This document shows, piece after piece, positions 29,461-43,832 of a DNA stretch of 64,000 nt; position 1 is the stretch's first letter, and the number at the start of each line of letters is the position of its first letter. The DNA comes from Eleginops maclovinus (lineage: Eukaryota; Chordata; Actinopteri; Perciformes; Eleginopidae). Under the pieces are notes generated by a model. It was not told the origin of the DNA, did not search any database, and saw only the letters and a list, made by a program, of their open reading frames with translations. The stretch lies in assembly GCF_036324505.1 (NCBI RefSeq), contig NC_086351.1, positions 5,016,001 through 5,080,000 on the forward strand, in the 5' to 3' direction. Made by a program: the position numbers and the translations under genes.

Positions 29461-31079
29461 CACCGAGCTGCTGCAAGAGGTCACCCTTCGCTCTTATTGT
29501 CTGCAGGAGACAATCATGGCACACAGTGAGTCTGTATGTGTGATGGTGTAATGTGTAAACATATGTGTGTGTGTGTGCTGACAGCTCCATCTCATCACTA
29601 CAAGGAATAGTAGGCGTGAGGTTGAATGGAGGGGAAAGGCCAAGAAACCGTGACGCCAACAGGCAAGGAAAGGAACAATATGCTGTTGTCCATCAGCTGT
29701 AAATCAGAGAGAGACACACAAGAGAGTTACATTTTAGGCATCTGATCAAGGCTCCTGTTCAGACTAACTTACAGTGAGTGCGCTAGATTGCCAAAATTCA
29801 AACCATCCAAGTATAATATGATGGATGGAGGCCAACAGAGTGAGACAGACACATTGTTTGCTCACGGTGCCACACATTTGGCAAAAACCAGGCAGAAAAT
29901 TCAACTTGAGCTGGATTCTTGCCATGGTTTTCTGCAATAAAGTGCAAAAGTGTGAGTGCCAGCCAAGGCATCCTTAAATTTATCCTTCCAGTTTTGTACA
30001 TAGCAGACATTTTCAACCTTAAAACACTTCCCCAGGGAAAAAGGGAGAGATGTGAGGAAAAGATGCCATATGAGGTGAGAGCGACAGGTACATGCTGGGG
30101 TTGGTAAAAAAAAATTTATGAAAGTTAGGGATTGTAGCTTGTACAGATGAATTGGTCCACATGCAGTCCTAACACGGTCAGCAGCTGGAGGTGCGGCAGC
30201 GGCTGTGACACTGACATCATAGATCATATTAAGGTCCTTTCAAACACTTGGAGCCTGACAATTTGCACACAATTTGCATCAGATATCCATTCCGAGTCAT
30301 TACAAAGTCAAATATGAAAATACAGACACGACTGAGCTCACAAAGGATGTCTATACTTCTTTTGACTCCAGAAGCTGCCTGAGAATTATCACATTTTCTT
30401 CAGTATGAAAGAAATCCCTTCATACATGTGTCTGTACATTGCAAACAGGAACTGCTAATTGTTGATTCGGCATGTTTTTAATGATGGTGGCTGCTGGAAC
30501 AGCTCAATTGTCTCAAGTTTGTCTGAAGGGATCTCGCTGTGTCAGACTTTTGAAAATCTTTCTCATGAAGTAAGAACAAAGCTGGTGCATGGTACAGTTG
30601 CTGCTCATTGTGTGATGACTGATCAGGTCTCTGCAACACTGGGCTGACTGGTCCACTAAAATACAAATGATACTCATGAGTGTAAGGTCATTAAAAGTGG
30701 AACTTCCTGAAACGCTTTAAATGGTAACGGCAAAATCGCAAAATGAAAGAATGTAATTGCTTAAGATTGAAGCTTAATTTGGAGTAGCTCTAATTAACCT
30801 GACATCATGAAAAACTGCCTCGCTAAAACGTTATGTCATTTTTATAATTCAGAGGAAAGTGAACTTTAACTCCATCTTCTCTGTGAATGCCCTGCCAGGT
30901 GTGTAAAAGCCACACTGCCCTCACCAAAAATAATATTCTTGTATTCCTTGAATGAATTATTGAAAAGGTGGAAAAGGTCATTTTTTTTCCTCTCCTAGCG
31001 ACAAAGCCGGAGACGTAAGACAGGGAGACGGTGTCGGCAACAGTAGGTGGATTGATTAATTAAAGATCTTAATCTTTCA
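29461..31079. other. Unique sequence with a short TG run
   Basis: (TG)7 at 29564-29578. No gene recognised; open frames around 29798-30227 lack motifs. Confidence 0.5.
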
Positions 31080-31490
31080 TTCCACTGACAGGAGGAGAAA
31101 GAGGAGACGGCGCTCCTGAAGAAGAGAGACGATTGGATAACGTAAGTGTAAGAGGTGAGGGAGCGAGGAGGTAAACCAATGGAGTAGCAGAGGGGGGAAA
31201 AGATGGAGAGATGGCTATTCCCCAGGGGCAGATAGAAAGATAAGATAGTTTTAAAAAAACATGACGTGATGTGGAAGCCAGAAGGGCAGATGCTGAGTGG
31301 AGGAAATGAAGCAATGTGTAAAGATGAGGAAAGTGCATAAAGACAGGATGAAGGTGGGGAAAGAAGAGGAAGGGAGGGGGGAGGTAGGGTTAGAGGGATT
31401 TTTACCTCTTTCCCATAATAATGTAAAGAGAGGTGGGAGGCGGAGAAGAGAATGGAAGATGTGGTTAATGGATGAGATAGAAAGGATGAG
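31080..31490. repeat. Purine-rich low-complexity block
   Basis: agaggaagggagggg-type DNA with broken GGAGA units; frames on the opposite strand are artefacts. Confidence 0.7.
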
Positions 31491-32140
31491 GGCTTGCATC
31501 TGAATAATCACAAGTGCACACATGCTCTATAATAATTATAGTAAAGGAAACTGTACGTGAATTATAAAACATACCACTTTATTACACACATACAATCTGC
31601 ATGGCTGGCTGGCTGCTACATCATCACATGACAGGTGGTTACAAAAGATCCTCATTTTCACAGCACTTTTTGGCGTTCACTGTGATTCTGGTTGCATCAA
31701 AGTAAGCTACAGAATGCAGTCAGGTAGACAGCTTCATGGGCACAAGCACTTCATATCATCACAACAATTATCCCCTTCATTACGCTGTGATATTACTCCA
31801 CTCTCTCTTATATAAACACCTGTTAATGACCGGCACCTAATTCTGGCTCCTCGTTTTATCCACGGTTGCATTTTTGTCTGGTTGGAGCAACAGTATATAA
31901 TGATACTGTACACAGGATTTAATGTAGCCTAACACCTCCTTTTGTCATTACACAGACCGAGCCTTTGCACAGCAATCTGGAAGAGATGACTCAAAGAAAA
32001 GGTAAACCATGCTGGTGTTCACGCTGCCAACACCAATTACAGATTTTTCCATTACTGCAACACAAATATTTAATTCCAGTATTCAGCCTGCAAACACTGT
32101 GACTAGTCAGCACTTCTTACGTTTACCTGCGCCATATCAT
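31491..32140. other. Unique AT-rich sequence, nothing recognised
   Basis: No plausible exon, tandem repeat or known interspersed element. Confidence 0.5.
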
Positions 32141-32232
32141 AAGAATCAGAAATCCTTTATTTGTCCCACAGCGGGGAAATCTATACTACAATAGCAAAGA
32201 GACAGTACCGATAAAGACAAGCATAAACAAAT
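32141..32232 (+). mobile_element. Teleost LINE 3'-tail fragment
   Basis: AGAATCAGAAATCCTTTATT followed by TGTCCCACAGCGGGGAAAT resembles the very common teleost tail motif (aatcagaaatactttattgat, then ccc..ggggaaat) at the 3' ends of LINE copies, probably L2/Maui-like. Only the tail is present, with no reverse-transcriptase coding sequence. It directly abuts inverted-repeat copy 3. The clade is from memory and not verified. Confidence 0.5.
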
Positions 32233-32233
32233 A

Positions 32234-32650
32234 TTAAAGGGACCTTATTCTGCTCATAGACTCAGTCCCATATTTGTATCTTTTGCCTCTACTGGGACAT
32301 CTCTCCCTGCTTTAATGTTCAAAAAGCTTTATTTCTCTCATACTGCCTGTGCTGCAGCACCTCTTTTCACCCTCTGTCTGAAGCCAGAGCCCAGTCTGCT
32401 CTGATTGGTTAGCTAGCCGGCTCTGTTGTGATTGATCAACCGCTTAGACATCACAATAGAAACATGAGTGGTACATAGTGATGTCACTTTGTTACAGAAG
32501 TACACAAGTGAGTCCAATGGAGGTTTCAGGCAGGGGTGGGGCAGAAAACTGTATGATTTTAGCCTTTGCAGACCATTTACATGCACAGAAACCTATATAA
32601 CACACTACAGGAAAGGGAAACCCCAAATAAGCATGTTAGGGCCTCTTTAA
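32234..32650 (+). mobile_element. TTAA-bounded MITE-like element, copy 3 (417 bp)
   Basis: Intact-looking copy with TTAA at 32234-32237 and 32647-32650. The left end is TTAAAGGGACCTTATTCTGC; the right end reads inward (reverse complement) TTAAAGAGGCCCTAACATGC. It is in the same orientation as copy 1. The two share long near-identical segments, including CATACTGCCTGTGCTGCAGC and CTCTGATTGGTTAGCT. The right half retains TTTGCAGACCATTTACATGC and ACACACTACAGGAAAGGGAA. No coding sequence. Confidence 0.88.
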
Positions 32651-33469
32651 GTAAAGTTAACACATAAATAAAAATAATAATAAAAACACATCCAAATGAG
32701 AGAAAAGTAAGTAGTAGCATTATATTAAAAAAAGGTAGAATTAATAGAAAGTAATCTGAAGTAGCTGCCAAATAATTGCAGTAAATAGTAAAGTATATAT
32801 TGAACGGTGTTATTCTTCAACATTTCGATACAGTATTGGGTAGTGGTAGTCAGTAATAGCATTGTAGCATCATATATATAGCACATCAGTGATGTTATTG
32901 TCTGTGCAGTTGTGGGTATGGTGTCTACCAGGGATAAATCAGGGATGATCCGAGCGTCAACATCATGAATCTCTGTTCTGTTACCACTGGCTGACTTCGC
33001 TGCCTCAGAAGCGCTCGCTCAGCAGCGGAAAAACAGTCGCAACAGCAATCAATGTCCACACTGATGTCTGACCCCGCTGGCTTGAAAGAGCTCGCCCATC
33101 AGCTCAGAGATTTACAGTAACTCTGAAATCTGTTGCATCTTTCTAAGAGCATTTGATATTTTCTGCAGCGACAGTACAGTGTGTTGAAGCTGGAGTATAT
33201 GGAGACATAGCTGAAGGCATCAAATCGCTCCCCATCACCCCGAGCTCTCAGTGTGTTTGTTAATGAATGGCTGTGCGAGGAAGGGACCAGAGGTGCTAGA
33301 GGAGTACTTAGGATTCAGGTCGACACCACTTGACCTCCGCGGGCAGGCCGGCTGAATAGCCCTGGTAATAAGTCTCAGGGTTGAATAAGAAAAGTCATTA
33401 TAGAGAAATAACTGGCAGGCAGAGGGAGATGTTTTGATACCAAGACTCTGAACTTTTGGCTCATCCTCC
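32651..33469. other. Unique sequence, nothing recognised
   Basis: AT-rich immediately after the element (AAATAAAAATAATAATAAAA near 32666), then mixed DNA. No plausible exon. Confidence 0.5.
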
Positions 33470-34170
33470 CTCTCCCTGATTCACGCGCTCATCCACCTCA
33501 CTTTACTTGTTTAATCTTGCTCTTGTATTTATGCTCCTCAGGTTATCTCATTTACTCCCATTTTATTTGCACCTCAAAAAGATCAGTGGTTTACACGCCT
33601 CTTCATCTTTATTTTCCTCGTTTCATCTTTACCGTCCCGCCATTCATCCATCTCTTTCTCCCTCTCTCTGTCTCTCATTATACTTCTCTAAGATCATTTC
33701 ATTTCAGCCTCCTCTCCCTCAATCAACTTCTAGCCTTGAGTCATTTGGCCCCCCCCCCCCACCCCGTCTGTAACTGCGCCGCTGTCTTCTCTCTCCTTCC
33801 CTTCTCCTCTGGCCTTTCTTTTCGACACGATGAAGATAATGTTTCACAATAAAATGGCTCTCAATGGAACAAAAAACAACATTATTGGAAATGACGGGAT
33901 GCTGTGGAAGTGAAAGAATGCAAATAAGAAAAGTAAAACAAAAGGTGGTTATGGAAATACGATCAATATAGCTCAGTAGCATATTGATTTATCCGACTCA
34001 CCCTCCTAGTTTGTCCCCTCCTCACCTCCCACTATTTTTGCCCCTGCCTTCCTCCTTGCTGCAGGGCAGGTGCCAGGTCTCATTAGATAGTGTTTGCCGA
34101 CACAGCCTCCTCACTGAGCGAACCCGCTGTGTCTCTCTTTCTCCCTTGTTCCATGTGCCTGACCTTTCAC
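33470..34170. repeat. Two pyrimidine-rich blocks with a 12-C run
   Basis: 33470-33810 is C/T-rich with a C run at 33749-33760; 34000-34170 is again C/T-rich. The 33820-33990 gap is AT-rich unique DNA. Open frames across the blocks are artefacts. Confidence 0.65.
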
Positions 34171-34779
34171 CTGTCACACTGACTCACTTCAACACTGCTC
34201 ACACGCCACGCACAACATCGCCAACGAGTGCTATTACCCGTGTACAGCTATGATCTCAAACAGGAAAATAACCCTCTAAAACCCCTCCTTTAACCCGGGT
34301 GTAGCCCAGCAGTAGACACACAGAGTAAATTCCATATGAACAGCATCCTAGATCACGTGTGCAATCTGCTCAGTAAACACACACACAACATCTCTGTATA
34401 CACCCTGTACGACCACTGCTAATGCTCAACCCCTCAGGCTCAGACAGCGCACAGCCAACAACCTCATTCTGAAAACTGGCCTCAGATTGTGCGCTCACTG
34501 TGAACCACCGAGTCAAATTGGAAGCCCGCCAGCAGCAAGGTCGGGGTAGGTTTAATATGATTAAACAAGCACAACATAAACACACAATTTCAGCCCATTA
34601 CAGCGCGCCAACCCTTAGCTCTTTTCCCTGAGAGCTACATATCAGGTATTGGTTCCTTAAATGCATCCTCCTTGTCCAATTCAGTTTTTCGAAGATTCGA
34701 AAGGTCGCGGGAGGATTAGGACAGGATTATTTTCCACTGCGTGTGGCTCTGAAACTAGCAGATTATCGCTTTTGAGATC
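34171..34779. other. Unique sequence, nothing recognised
   Basis: No gene or known repeat recognised. Confidence 0.5.
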
Positions 34780-34970
34780 CTGCCTGGCGTACTGAAAGGC
34801 GTTGGTTTGATCACCCACCTAAATCAAGCCTGGGTTCGAGACAGACCTGCTGCCCTTTGCTGCACGTCCTCACCTTTTTCACTCCCCATTCCCTGTCTCG
34901 GTTTGTATTATATCATGAAAGGGAATATATAAAAATGCCAACCTGCCCCAAAAGAAAATACATGCTTTCA
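34780..34970 (+). mobile_element. tRNA-derived SINE, degenerate
   Basis: A tRNA-like head carries an A-box-like TGGCGTACTGAAAGGCG and a B-box-like GGTTCGAGAC (34833-34842). The body CCTGCTGCCCTTTGCTGCAC, then CATTCCCTGTCTCGG, then an A-rich tail (ATAAAAATGCCAACC) follows the layout of a common teleost SINE. It is diverged, so probably old and inactive. Confidence 0.6.
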
Positions 34971-37135
<2,165 letters not shown>

Positions 37136-37309
37136 AATGTACACAAAAGAGAGAGAAAGGGAGGAAGACGACGAAAGGTTAGGGCTAAATCACATCTCTA
37201 AATTTGGCATGAGCTCAGATCAAAGGGCTGCGATGGTAGAGAAAGAGGAGGGGGAACTGATACCCGAGCAACAAAGCTCCAGAGTTCTCTGCTCCCCTCT
37301 CCATCTTCT

Positions 37310-37990
37310 CTGGAGCCTATTATCTTTTTTTTCTTCCTGAGAACTACAGGCTGCATATAAAAATGTATATTTATTGTCTTGGTCTTGGAAGTTTTATGAA
37401 CGTAATCTTAAAACGCATAATTTGCAGTTTGCTAGGAGACATGTAAGTGGATGTTTCCAAGAAATGAACATGTTCTTTTCCATTTCAAACGGGATTTAGA
37501 TCAACTAATTGGGTTGCTTGACTCTCAGGTTAAGGCACTGTTGACATGTTTATTTAATTCCTGCTCCACACTTCCTCTTTACTGTAGCCTATTATCTTTA
37601 TTCGCCCTTAAAATTAATTGTTTTCTTCTTTGAGAGGTGTTTCTTAGCTGATTCTCATGTTCTTAATTCAACCAATTTCACAGGAATTAGATCAACTAAG
37701 CAGCTTGCTTGACTCAGTTTAACTCTCTATTATAATTTTACCTCCTTGAAAAATCCTTGTTTTCTTCCTTGAGAGTATAAAGGCCAGATTTCAAAATGTA
37801 TATTTATTGTCTTTGTCTTGAAAGCCTTAAAATCTGAACAATGTATAGTTTTCAGTAAACTGGGAGACATTTTTCTGGATGTTTCTTTGCTTAGATCACA
37901 TGTTCGTTTCCATTTCCGACAGGATTAAGATCATATAATTAGCTTGCCTGCCTCTCAGTTTAACGCACTGTTGACATTTGGGAAGTTTGC
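37310..37990. repeat. Degenerate three-unit local tandem duplication
   Basis: Three diverged units begin near 37331, 37621 and 37761, each with a TTCTTCCTTGAGAG-like start. Units 1 and 3 share AATGTATATTTATTGTCT (37362 and 37795), GGGAGACAT/AGGAGACAT and GCACTGTTGACAT (37535 and 37975). Unit 2 lacks about 100-150 bp of this but keeps TAGATCAACTA (37688; 37497 in unit 1) followed by GCTTGCTTGACTC. AGCCTATTATCTT precedes units 1 and 2 (37314, 37586). No coding potential is visible. Confidence 0.8.
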
Positions 37991-39362
37991 TGCAACCCAT
38001 GGTAACAGCCTTCCCCTGCGTAGATTCACATTGACATTTACATGCATCTTCACAGAACAGAAATTGCAGCCTCAGTAAAAATGCGTAAAAGTATAAATTT
38101 AAACTTAGCAGGAGTCCTCGTCTCAATTTGTCTCTTTCCTCTATTTCTCCTTCTGCCTCCCTTATATCGTCTCTCTTCCAGTCCAACCTTTCTGCCCCAT
38201 CCCAATTCCCAAATGGTTGTGTAATTAATCACGCTCCCTCTGTTTCCCTCTTTCTCAATCTCGCTCTCCGACTGACTCTCTCTTCACGGTCGGAACAAAT
38301 GGAGATCAGTCGGACTAATACTGAGTTAGGCCCCTCGTCGCTTTGACAAAGCTACAGCATTACCCCTCTCATTTAAGCAGCACTCTGATCCACAGGCTTA
38401 CATTCAGACACACACACACTCACACGGATAAACACTGAAGGGCACACTGTATCTCCATTTCTTTCTTGAGCTCTCTTACACACACAAAAAGTACATATCC
38501 GCAGATGTCTACTGCATTTAATGCATTTGTGTTCATGCATAAGTGACATTTAAGTCTTAAAACAGTGTTTGAAGTGCTCAGGTCAGCTACTCTATAACAG
38601 AGGTTGCTTTAGAGCCAATTGTTTCAGAGTCTGACATCTTGGATCACATTCCTAAAGGACAATAATGTTAGCTTTATTTATTTAGTCAGTAGCTTCTTGA
38701 TTGTAGTGGTGATAAACATTGCATCCATAGGGCTGCCCCCGAATAGTCGGCTAAACGTTAGTTATATAACAATCTTTCTTTTTGTTGTTGGTTCGGAGAT
38801 CCAAGGTGTGGGATTATTTTGAGCATGTAAAGGACGACCTGAAAAAGGTGAGATGCAAACTTTTGCAGGGAAAAAGCTGCCGTATGATTACGTGCGATGA
38901 ATAGTTGACCTATTGCCTGAATACACTACAGCCCTAGTACTCACACGGACACGGAAATGTGTCAACAGGTCAACAAACATCAATCTTAGCTAAACTTGTG
39001 AGCAGTACAACCATTTTTACCAACACTGGATGTACTATAATTGTACCATACTTTCCATGGTGCTTCTGTTTTTGCCTCCCAAATCTCATCTTTGTTGCTC
39101 CACCAGACGTCATTGCAGCAATGTTCACCGTGTTCCCAAATCCCAGCACTATTTACTTTGTTGAGTGCAATTTCATCATAACTGAAATTTTAAAAAATAA
39201 AAGGAGACCGAAGTTGTAACAAAAAGGAATTATCCTTTGAGAACGTTTAGTGTGTCTGCACACACTTAACAGGATTTAGCGTCATTATCACCTCTAGCAC
39301 AGCTTTTTCCTTTGTTTTAGCTCCAAATCGTGTCCTTTTTCTAACACGGTTCAAGAGTAGGA
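37991..39362. other. Unique sequence with a pyrimidine-rich patch
   Basis: 38100-38300 is C/T-rich. A short ACACACACAC lies near 38408. Plus frames at 38619-38822 and 38959-39219 have normal composition but no recognised domain and no clear splice borders. No gene called. Confidence 0.45.
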
Positions 39363-39382
39363 ACACACACACACACACACAC
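39363..39382. repeat. Short (CA)n microsatellite
   Basis: About ten AC units, 120 bp left of the next, much longer tract. Confidence 0.95.
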
Positions 39383-39501
39383 CACAAAAAAGCATTAGTA
39401 AAAGTCTTGTACTTCAATCAGCCAATTAACCTAGAGCAGAGTAGAACAAAACATTTGGCATTTGCCGATAGGGCAGCTACCTTCTAGTGATAATTACTCT
39501 T

Positions 39502-39633
<132 letters not shown>

Positions 39634-39769
39634 CAAGCGCAACATCCATCGCAAGTCATGTTGAAGACAATGGCAGCTATACTTCAAGCATCATACATTA
39701 TTTATTCTTGTCCACACATGAGTGATCTCAAACCTTCACAAATAAACACACACAATTACACACCTACAG

Positions 39770-39786
39770 ACACACACACACACACA

Positions 39787-39826
<40 letters not shown>
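39770..39826. repeat. (CA)n microsatellite with one GA interruption
   Basis: CA repeat with a single CAGACA interruption near 39786; third CA tract within 470 bp. Confidence 0.95.
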
Positions 39827-39830
<4 letters not shown>

Positions 39831-40029
39831 AACACAAAGGGATTGTTTGCAAAGATGACATCAGCACAGATACATTTTGTGTTTCTGAGAAAAGGCCTTA
39901 GGGGGAAGGGAATGAAGGGCCTTCATACATTCTTGAATAAAAGGCACAGTAACACACACACATCAAAAAAGCCCAACGTCATGAACACAAGTGAGACATT
40001 ATTCCTGGAGTGAGAGTGCCTTGGTTTTG

Positions 40030-40920
40030 AAATGTCAAGATAAAATGCTGTGACAGTGGTGGGAGAAAACATGAGTGAGTGTTTGGAGGAGACAGAAAAG
40101 AAAAGAAAGGCCTCTCAAAAAAAAGAATGAAAAGAAGCCCATGTATATTTGATTGAGAAAGGAAATGCAGGGAGATGAAAAAGGAAAATGAGGAATGGAG
40201 AGAAAAGATGATGGAGAGTTACAGTAAATTGGCAAGGGCGCTTCTGAAAGCACGCTCTAGGGGACAAGGGGGGGAAATAGAGTGAAAGACAGAATAAGAG
40301 GCAAAGGCTAGGGAGTCGGAAAGGAGTGCAGCAGCAAGAATGGATTGTTAGCTGGTAAACGACTGTCACTTTCTTTAGGGAGATAAACAGATTTGACACC
40401 TCCGCATTCTCCCTTTCTCCTCGTGTCCTTTCTTTTCTTGACTCTGACACGGCCTGACAACCCTTTAAAAAAAAAATCACTTTCTGACTATCTCTCCCGC
40501 TCTGTACTCCTCCGCGGCATTTATTTAGTTCACATTTTTTCTCTTTTCTCCTCTCAGATGTGTGCGACAAACTCGCCCTTGCGGCAAAAAAGCGGCATGT
40601 AAGAAGAAGAAGAAAAGGGGAGAACTACATGAATAAAGACCCCATTTTCCATTTTCCACGCACTCTTTTTCTCTTCCTCACTTGCCAGGCCCTTGTGACA
40701 AGATTAGACGAGGAAGGAGGCAGGGGGGTGGAATAAAAATCAAATAAGAGAGAGATTCCTTTCCCCGACATCTGGAAAAGGTAGAAAGGGATAGAGAATA
40801 GAAGGGAGCAGGCGAGACAAGTGTGTAAACGACACAAAGACGAGGATCACAGAGGAGGGACGCGTGGAGAGTCGGAAAGGGGGAGATCAGTGGGAGAGAG
40901 GACTTTAAGGAAGACATGCA
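40030..40920. repeat. Purine-rich DNA split by a pyrimidine-rich segment
   Basis: 40030-40330 and 40690-40920 are A/G-rich on the plus strand; 40390-40560 is C/T-rich with an A run (tttaaaaaaaaaatcac). Open frames on the opposite strands are artefacts of composition. Confidence 0.6.
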
Positions 40921-41547
40921 TCGATGCAGGAGGCTTGTGATCAGCTGTCACTTGGGATCAGTGGGCCACACCTGCCCACACACACACACCTAAGCTTGCA
41001 AAAATCCTAAATACCTACAAAAAGCTTAAAGACACACACATTCCCTTTATGAACAGCTGGCGTTGACCAAAATAAATACAGAAAAATAGATATGAGGAAT
41101 AAGCAGATGCTTGTTGGATCAGGATGAGGATATAAGAAAAGGAGAGACAGCAAGGATGGAAGAGCAGCAATCATTCAAGGTAAGAGAAGTTGGAAGAGAG
41201 GCGGTGTTGAAGCATTAGAGCGGTGGGGTTTTCTGTGTTCTCTGGAAGATGTTCTGCTGTGATAGTGAGGCCTCTGGAGGAAAGGTTGGAAAAATCTAAA
41301 CAATGTGGAAATTAGGCCATGGAAACACTCGCAAACACACACATGAAATACACATTCACGTGTGCTCTTGTACTCGGCACGATGCAAGTTAACCAATCAA
41401 AGAAGATCGCAAGAAGCAGAAAGCAAGCACTCCACTATTATACTAGTATCTCCTCTCCTCCCCACAAACAGCCTCACAAACAAACACATTCATACTCTGT
41501 TTGTGTAGGCAGTGGCAGGAATAAATAAGAGGCAAGTAGCTAACAAA
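40921..41547. other. Unique sequence, nothing recognised
   Basis: Short ACACACACAC at 40980; moderately purine-rich near 41100-41230. No plausible exon. Confidence 0.5.
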
Positions 41548-41720
41548 TAAAATGAATTTTTAATCAATGGAGCCATTTGAATTAGCTCTGTCATTAAGTA
41601 AACAGGAACAAGGCAGAGTTTGAAATATTCATGTTGGGCCCTGAATTCATTAGTCTGTAAGGAGGTGGGGTTCCCCAGGGGGCCTCATTCGGATCTGGGA
41701 CAACACCAATGGGGCGATGA
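41548..41720. promoter_or_regulatory. Candidate conserved noncoding element
   Basis: A complex island between purine-rich blocks. It contains AATTTTTAATCAATGGAGCC, TTTGAATTAGCTCTGTCATT, a TGAAATATTCATG palindrome-like core, and GAATTCATTAG, i.e. several homeodomain or POU-type cores. The right half (GGAACCCCACCTCC on the minus strand) is also open on the minus strand after an acceptor-like TTGTCCCAG, so an exon is the alternative reading. Appearance only; function is inferred. Confidence 0.25.
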
Positions 41721-41755
41721 TATATATATATGTAGATATGTATACAGTACACATA

Positions 41756-42720
41756 ACGAAGGGAAGGAGGGGGATGAAAAGGAAGCAAGAATAAAGAAAG
41801 AAAAGGGAAGCAAAAAAGCAAAGCGTTATAATACACTCAGAGGGCTTTTTATAGATTTTTACGGAGAGGGGGTGGTTAGCAAGAAGATGAAGGGAAAGTG
41901 TGGAGAAAGCCTGGAGAAATTGCAAAAATGACAGAGAGGAAGAGTAAGGGATTAAAAGAGGAGAAGAAACCGAGGGGGCAGATGAGGGGGGGATTAAAAG
42001 AGGACGAGAAACAAAGTTAGTTGAAAGGGAGGAGGAAGCACAAAAAACAGAACACAGCGAAGGACCAATAAAAACGTAGCAGGTACAGGGGGGGGGGGGG
42101 GGGAATAGGATGAAAGACATCCGGAGAGAAAGAGAGGTAATTCGTAGAGAGATCATAGGAGGTATGGATAACAGATAGAAAAACAGAGGTGGGGATGATG
42201 CGTTGTGGCTTAATCTGTAGAGAATAGTGCAGGATTTACATGTACATCCAATAATATTAAGGCAAGATGTGCAGCAGGAGGTGAAGGTAGATTACCGAGG
42301 AGATATGAAGTGAAGCAGATGGTGGCACAGAGAGATGTAGAAAGAGACAGAGTGAAGGAAACAGATTAAAACAAGAGTAGAGATGAAGAAACTCAAGCAA
42401 GAGTGAGGAACACAAAACGACAGAGGAGGAAATAAATATATCACACTTTCTTTCAGCGTGTCTGAGACAGCAGTATGGCAGGAGAGAATAAGAGAGGGAG
42501 AGGGGGGTGGGAAGGCAAGAGCAAACGATTGAGGAAAGGGAGCCTGGGCGATTGCGTAATGACTTTAATGAAAGCCCTGAATCCCCAACGGACTCTTTAG
42601 AGATATCTCCTGGGGACTGACGACGGAGGGGAACAAAAATTGAGAGGGAGGGGGAGGAAGAGGAAAGGAGGAGGAGGAAGGAAAAAGGAAATCTTGTGAA
42701 TGGAAGGTAATGAGAAAAAG
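41756..42720. repeat. Long purine-rich block with a 16-G run
   Basis: Nearly 1 kb of A/G-dominated plus-strand DNA (aagaaagaaaagggaagc; gagggagggggaggaagag). It includes a G homopolymer at about 42088-42103. The long minus-strand frames here (168 and 242 codons) are Ser/Pro/Leu/Phe-rich artefacts of composition. Confidence 0.75.
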
Positions 42721-42762
42721 CTGCAGATATAGGGTTGCGTGTAGCAAATTGGAAATACAAAA

Positions 42763-42871
<109 letters not shown>

Positions 42872-42883
42872 ATCAGCGTGGCG

Positions 42884-42964
42884 ATGGCAAATATAATGGA
42901 ACATATTATAGAACTTGAATATGATGAAAGCTCCAGGGGGTTTGGCACTGTGTATTACAAATAA
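42884..42964 (+). CDS. Short ORF of 26 codons, probably chance
   Basis: An ATG seventeen bases after the TG tract opens a 26-residue frame of unusually protein-like composition (start MANIMEHIIELEYDESS, end GTVYYK, stop TAA). There is no flanking promoter, splice or homology evidence. The same DNA has a complex, AT-rich texture that could be conserved noncoding sequence. Confidence 0.1.
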   Translation: MANIMEHIIELEYDESSRGFGTVYYK

Positions 42965-43832
42965 ATCTTCCATCGCCTCGAGCATTTATGAGAGTGTACA
43001 AGGTATTCTACTTTCCCCCCGCTTTCCATTTCCCCGAAAGGGGGTGTGTTTTTTGTGCATTTTGGGACTGGAGTGGCACACCAAACGTCTTGTCATCTTA
43101 TTTCTAATCTTGTGACAGCTCTCTATTGATTGCATAATTCTATTGAACATGATTGAACATGCCTCTTTTAAATGATTTTACCCACAAACTAAACACTTAA
43201 CTGAAGCCTTTTGTACCACCATAGTACTCGTCTCACACTTGATCTACTTTGAAAAATGTAAAATGAAATTCAGCAGAACCACAGATATCATCTTTGTTTT
43301 AATTCCACTCATTCTTGTTCCTTGTCAAAAACGTGTTAATGAGATTACCCACAAGACAGTTTGGTCTGATAAAGATGCTAGAAAGGAGTCACCGAACAAA
43401 AAGTGGCACAGCTCTATGGTTTCAACTGAGATATCTGAATAAGTAACATTTTGGAGACACGCTTGTCGCTGTGTCGCATATCCTGCGACCTTTAGAGCGT
43501 TGACTGGGTATGTCGTCAGAAATTAAAGCAACACATGGCTAAAAGGCAAGTATATCTCCTGCTGAGATATGAGGCCAATCACAGCATTAATTTACTTCTT
43601 AATTCATTATAAATGATAAGGGTGTGTGTTTCCAATATCAATCTTTGTTTCTCAAGTAATCCATTAAGTACTTCAATCAATGCTGTTAGCAGCTACTGTC
43701 TTGCATCTGAGGCTGAAATCCCAAAGACAGATAACAACTTTGGAAAATAAAACCCTATCTAGTCTAATCTAGGAGGTAGAGAGTGTAAATATATATTTGT
43801 CGAGGGTTGTTTTATAGTTTTGTTGGTTGTAA
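42965..43832. other. Unique AT-rich sequence, nothing recognised
   Basis: No repeat or plausible exon; a duplicated ATTGAACATG lies near 43142-43160. Confidence 0.5.

Noticed and set aside
29102..29659. 185-codon minus-strand open frame
   Set aside because: It lies opposite a purine-rich block, so Ser/Pro/Phe/Leu codons dominate and stops (which need A and G) are avoided by composition.
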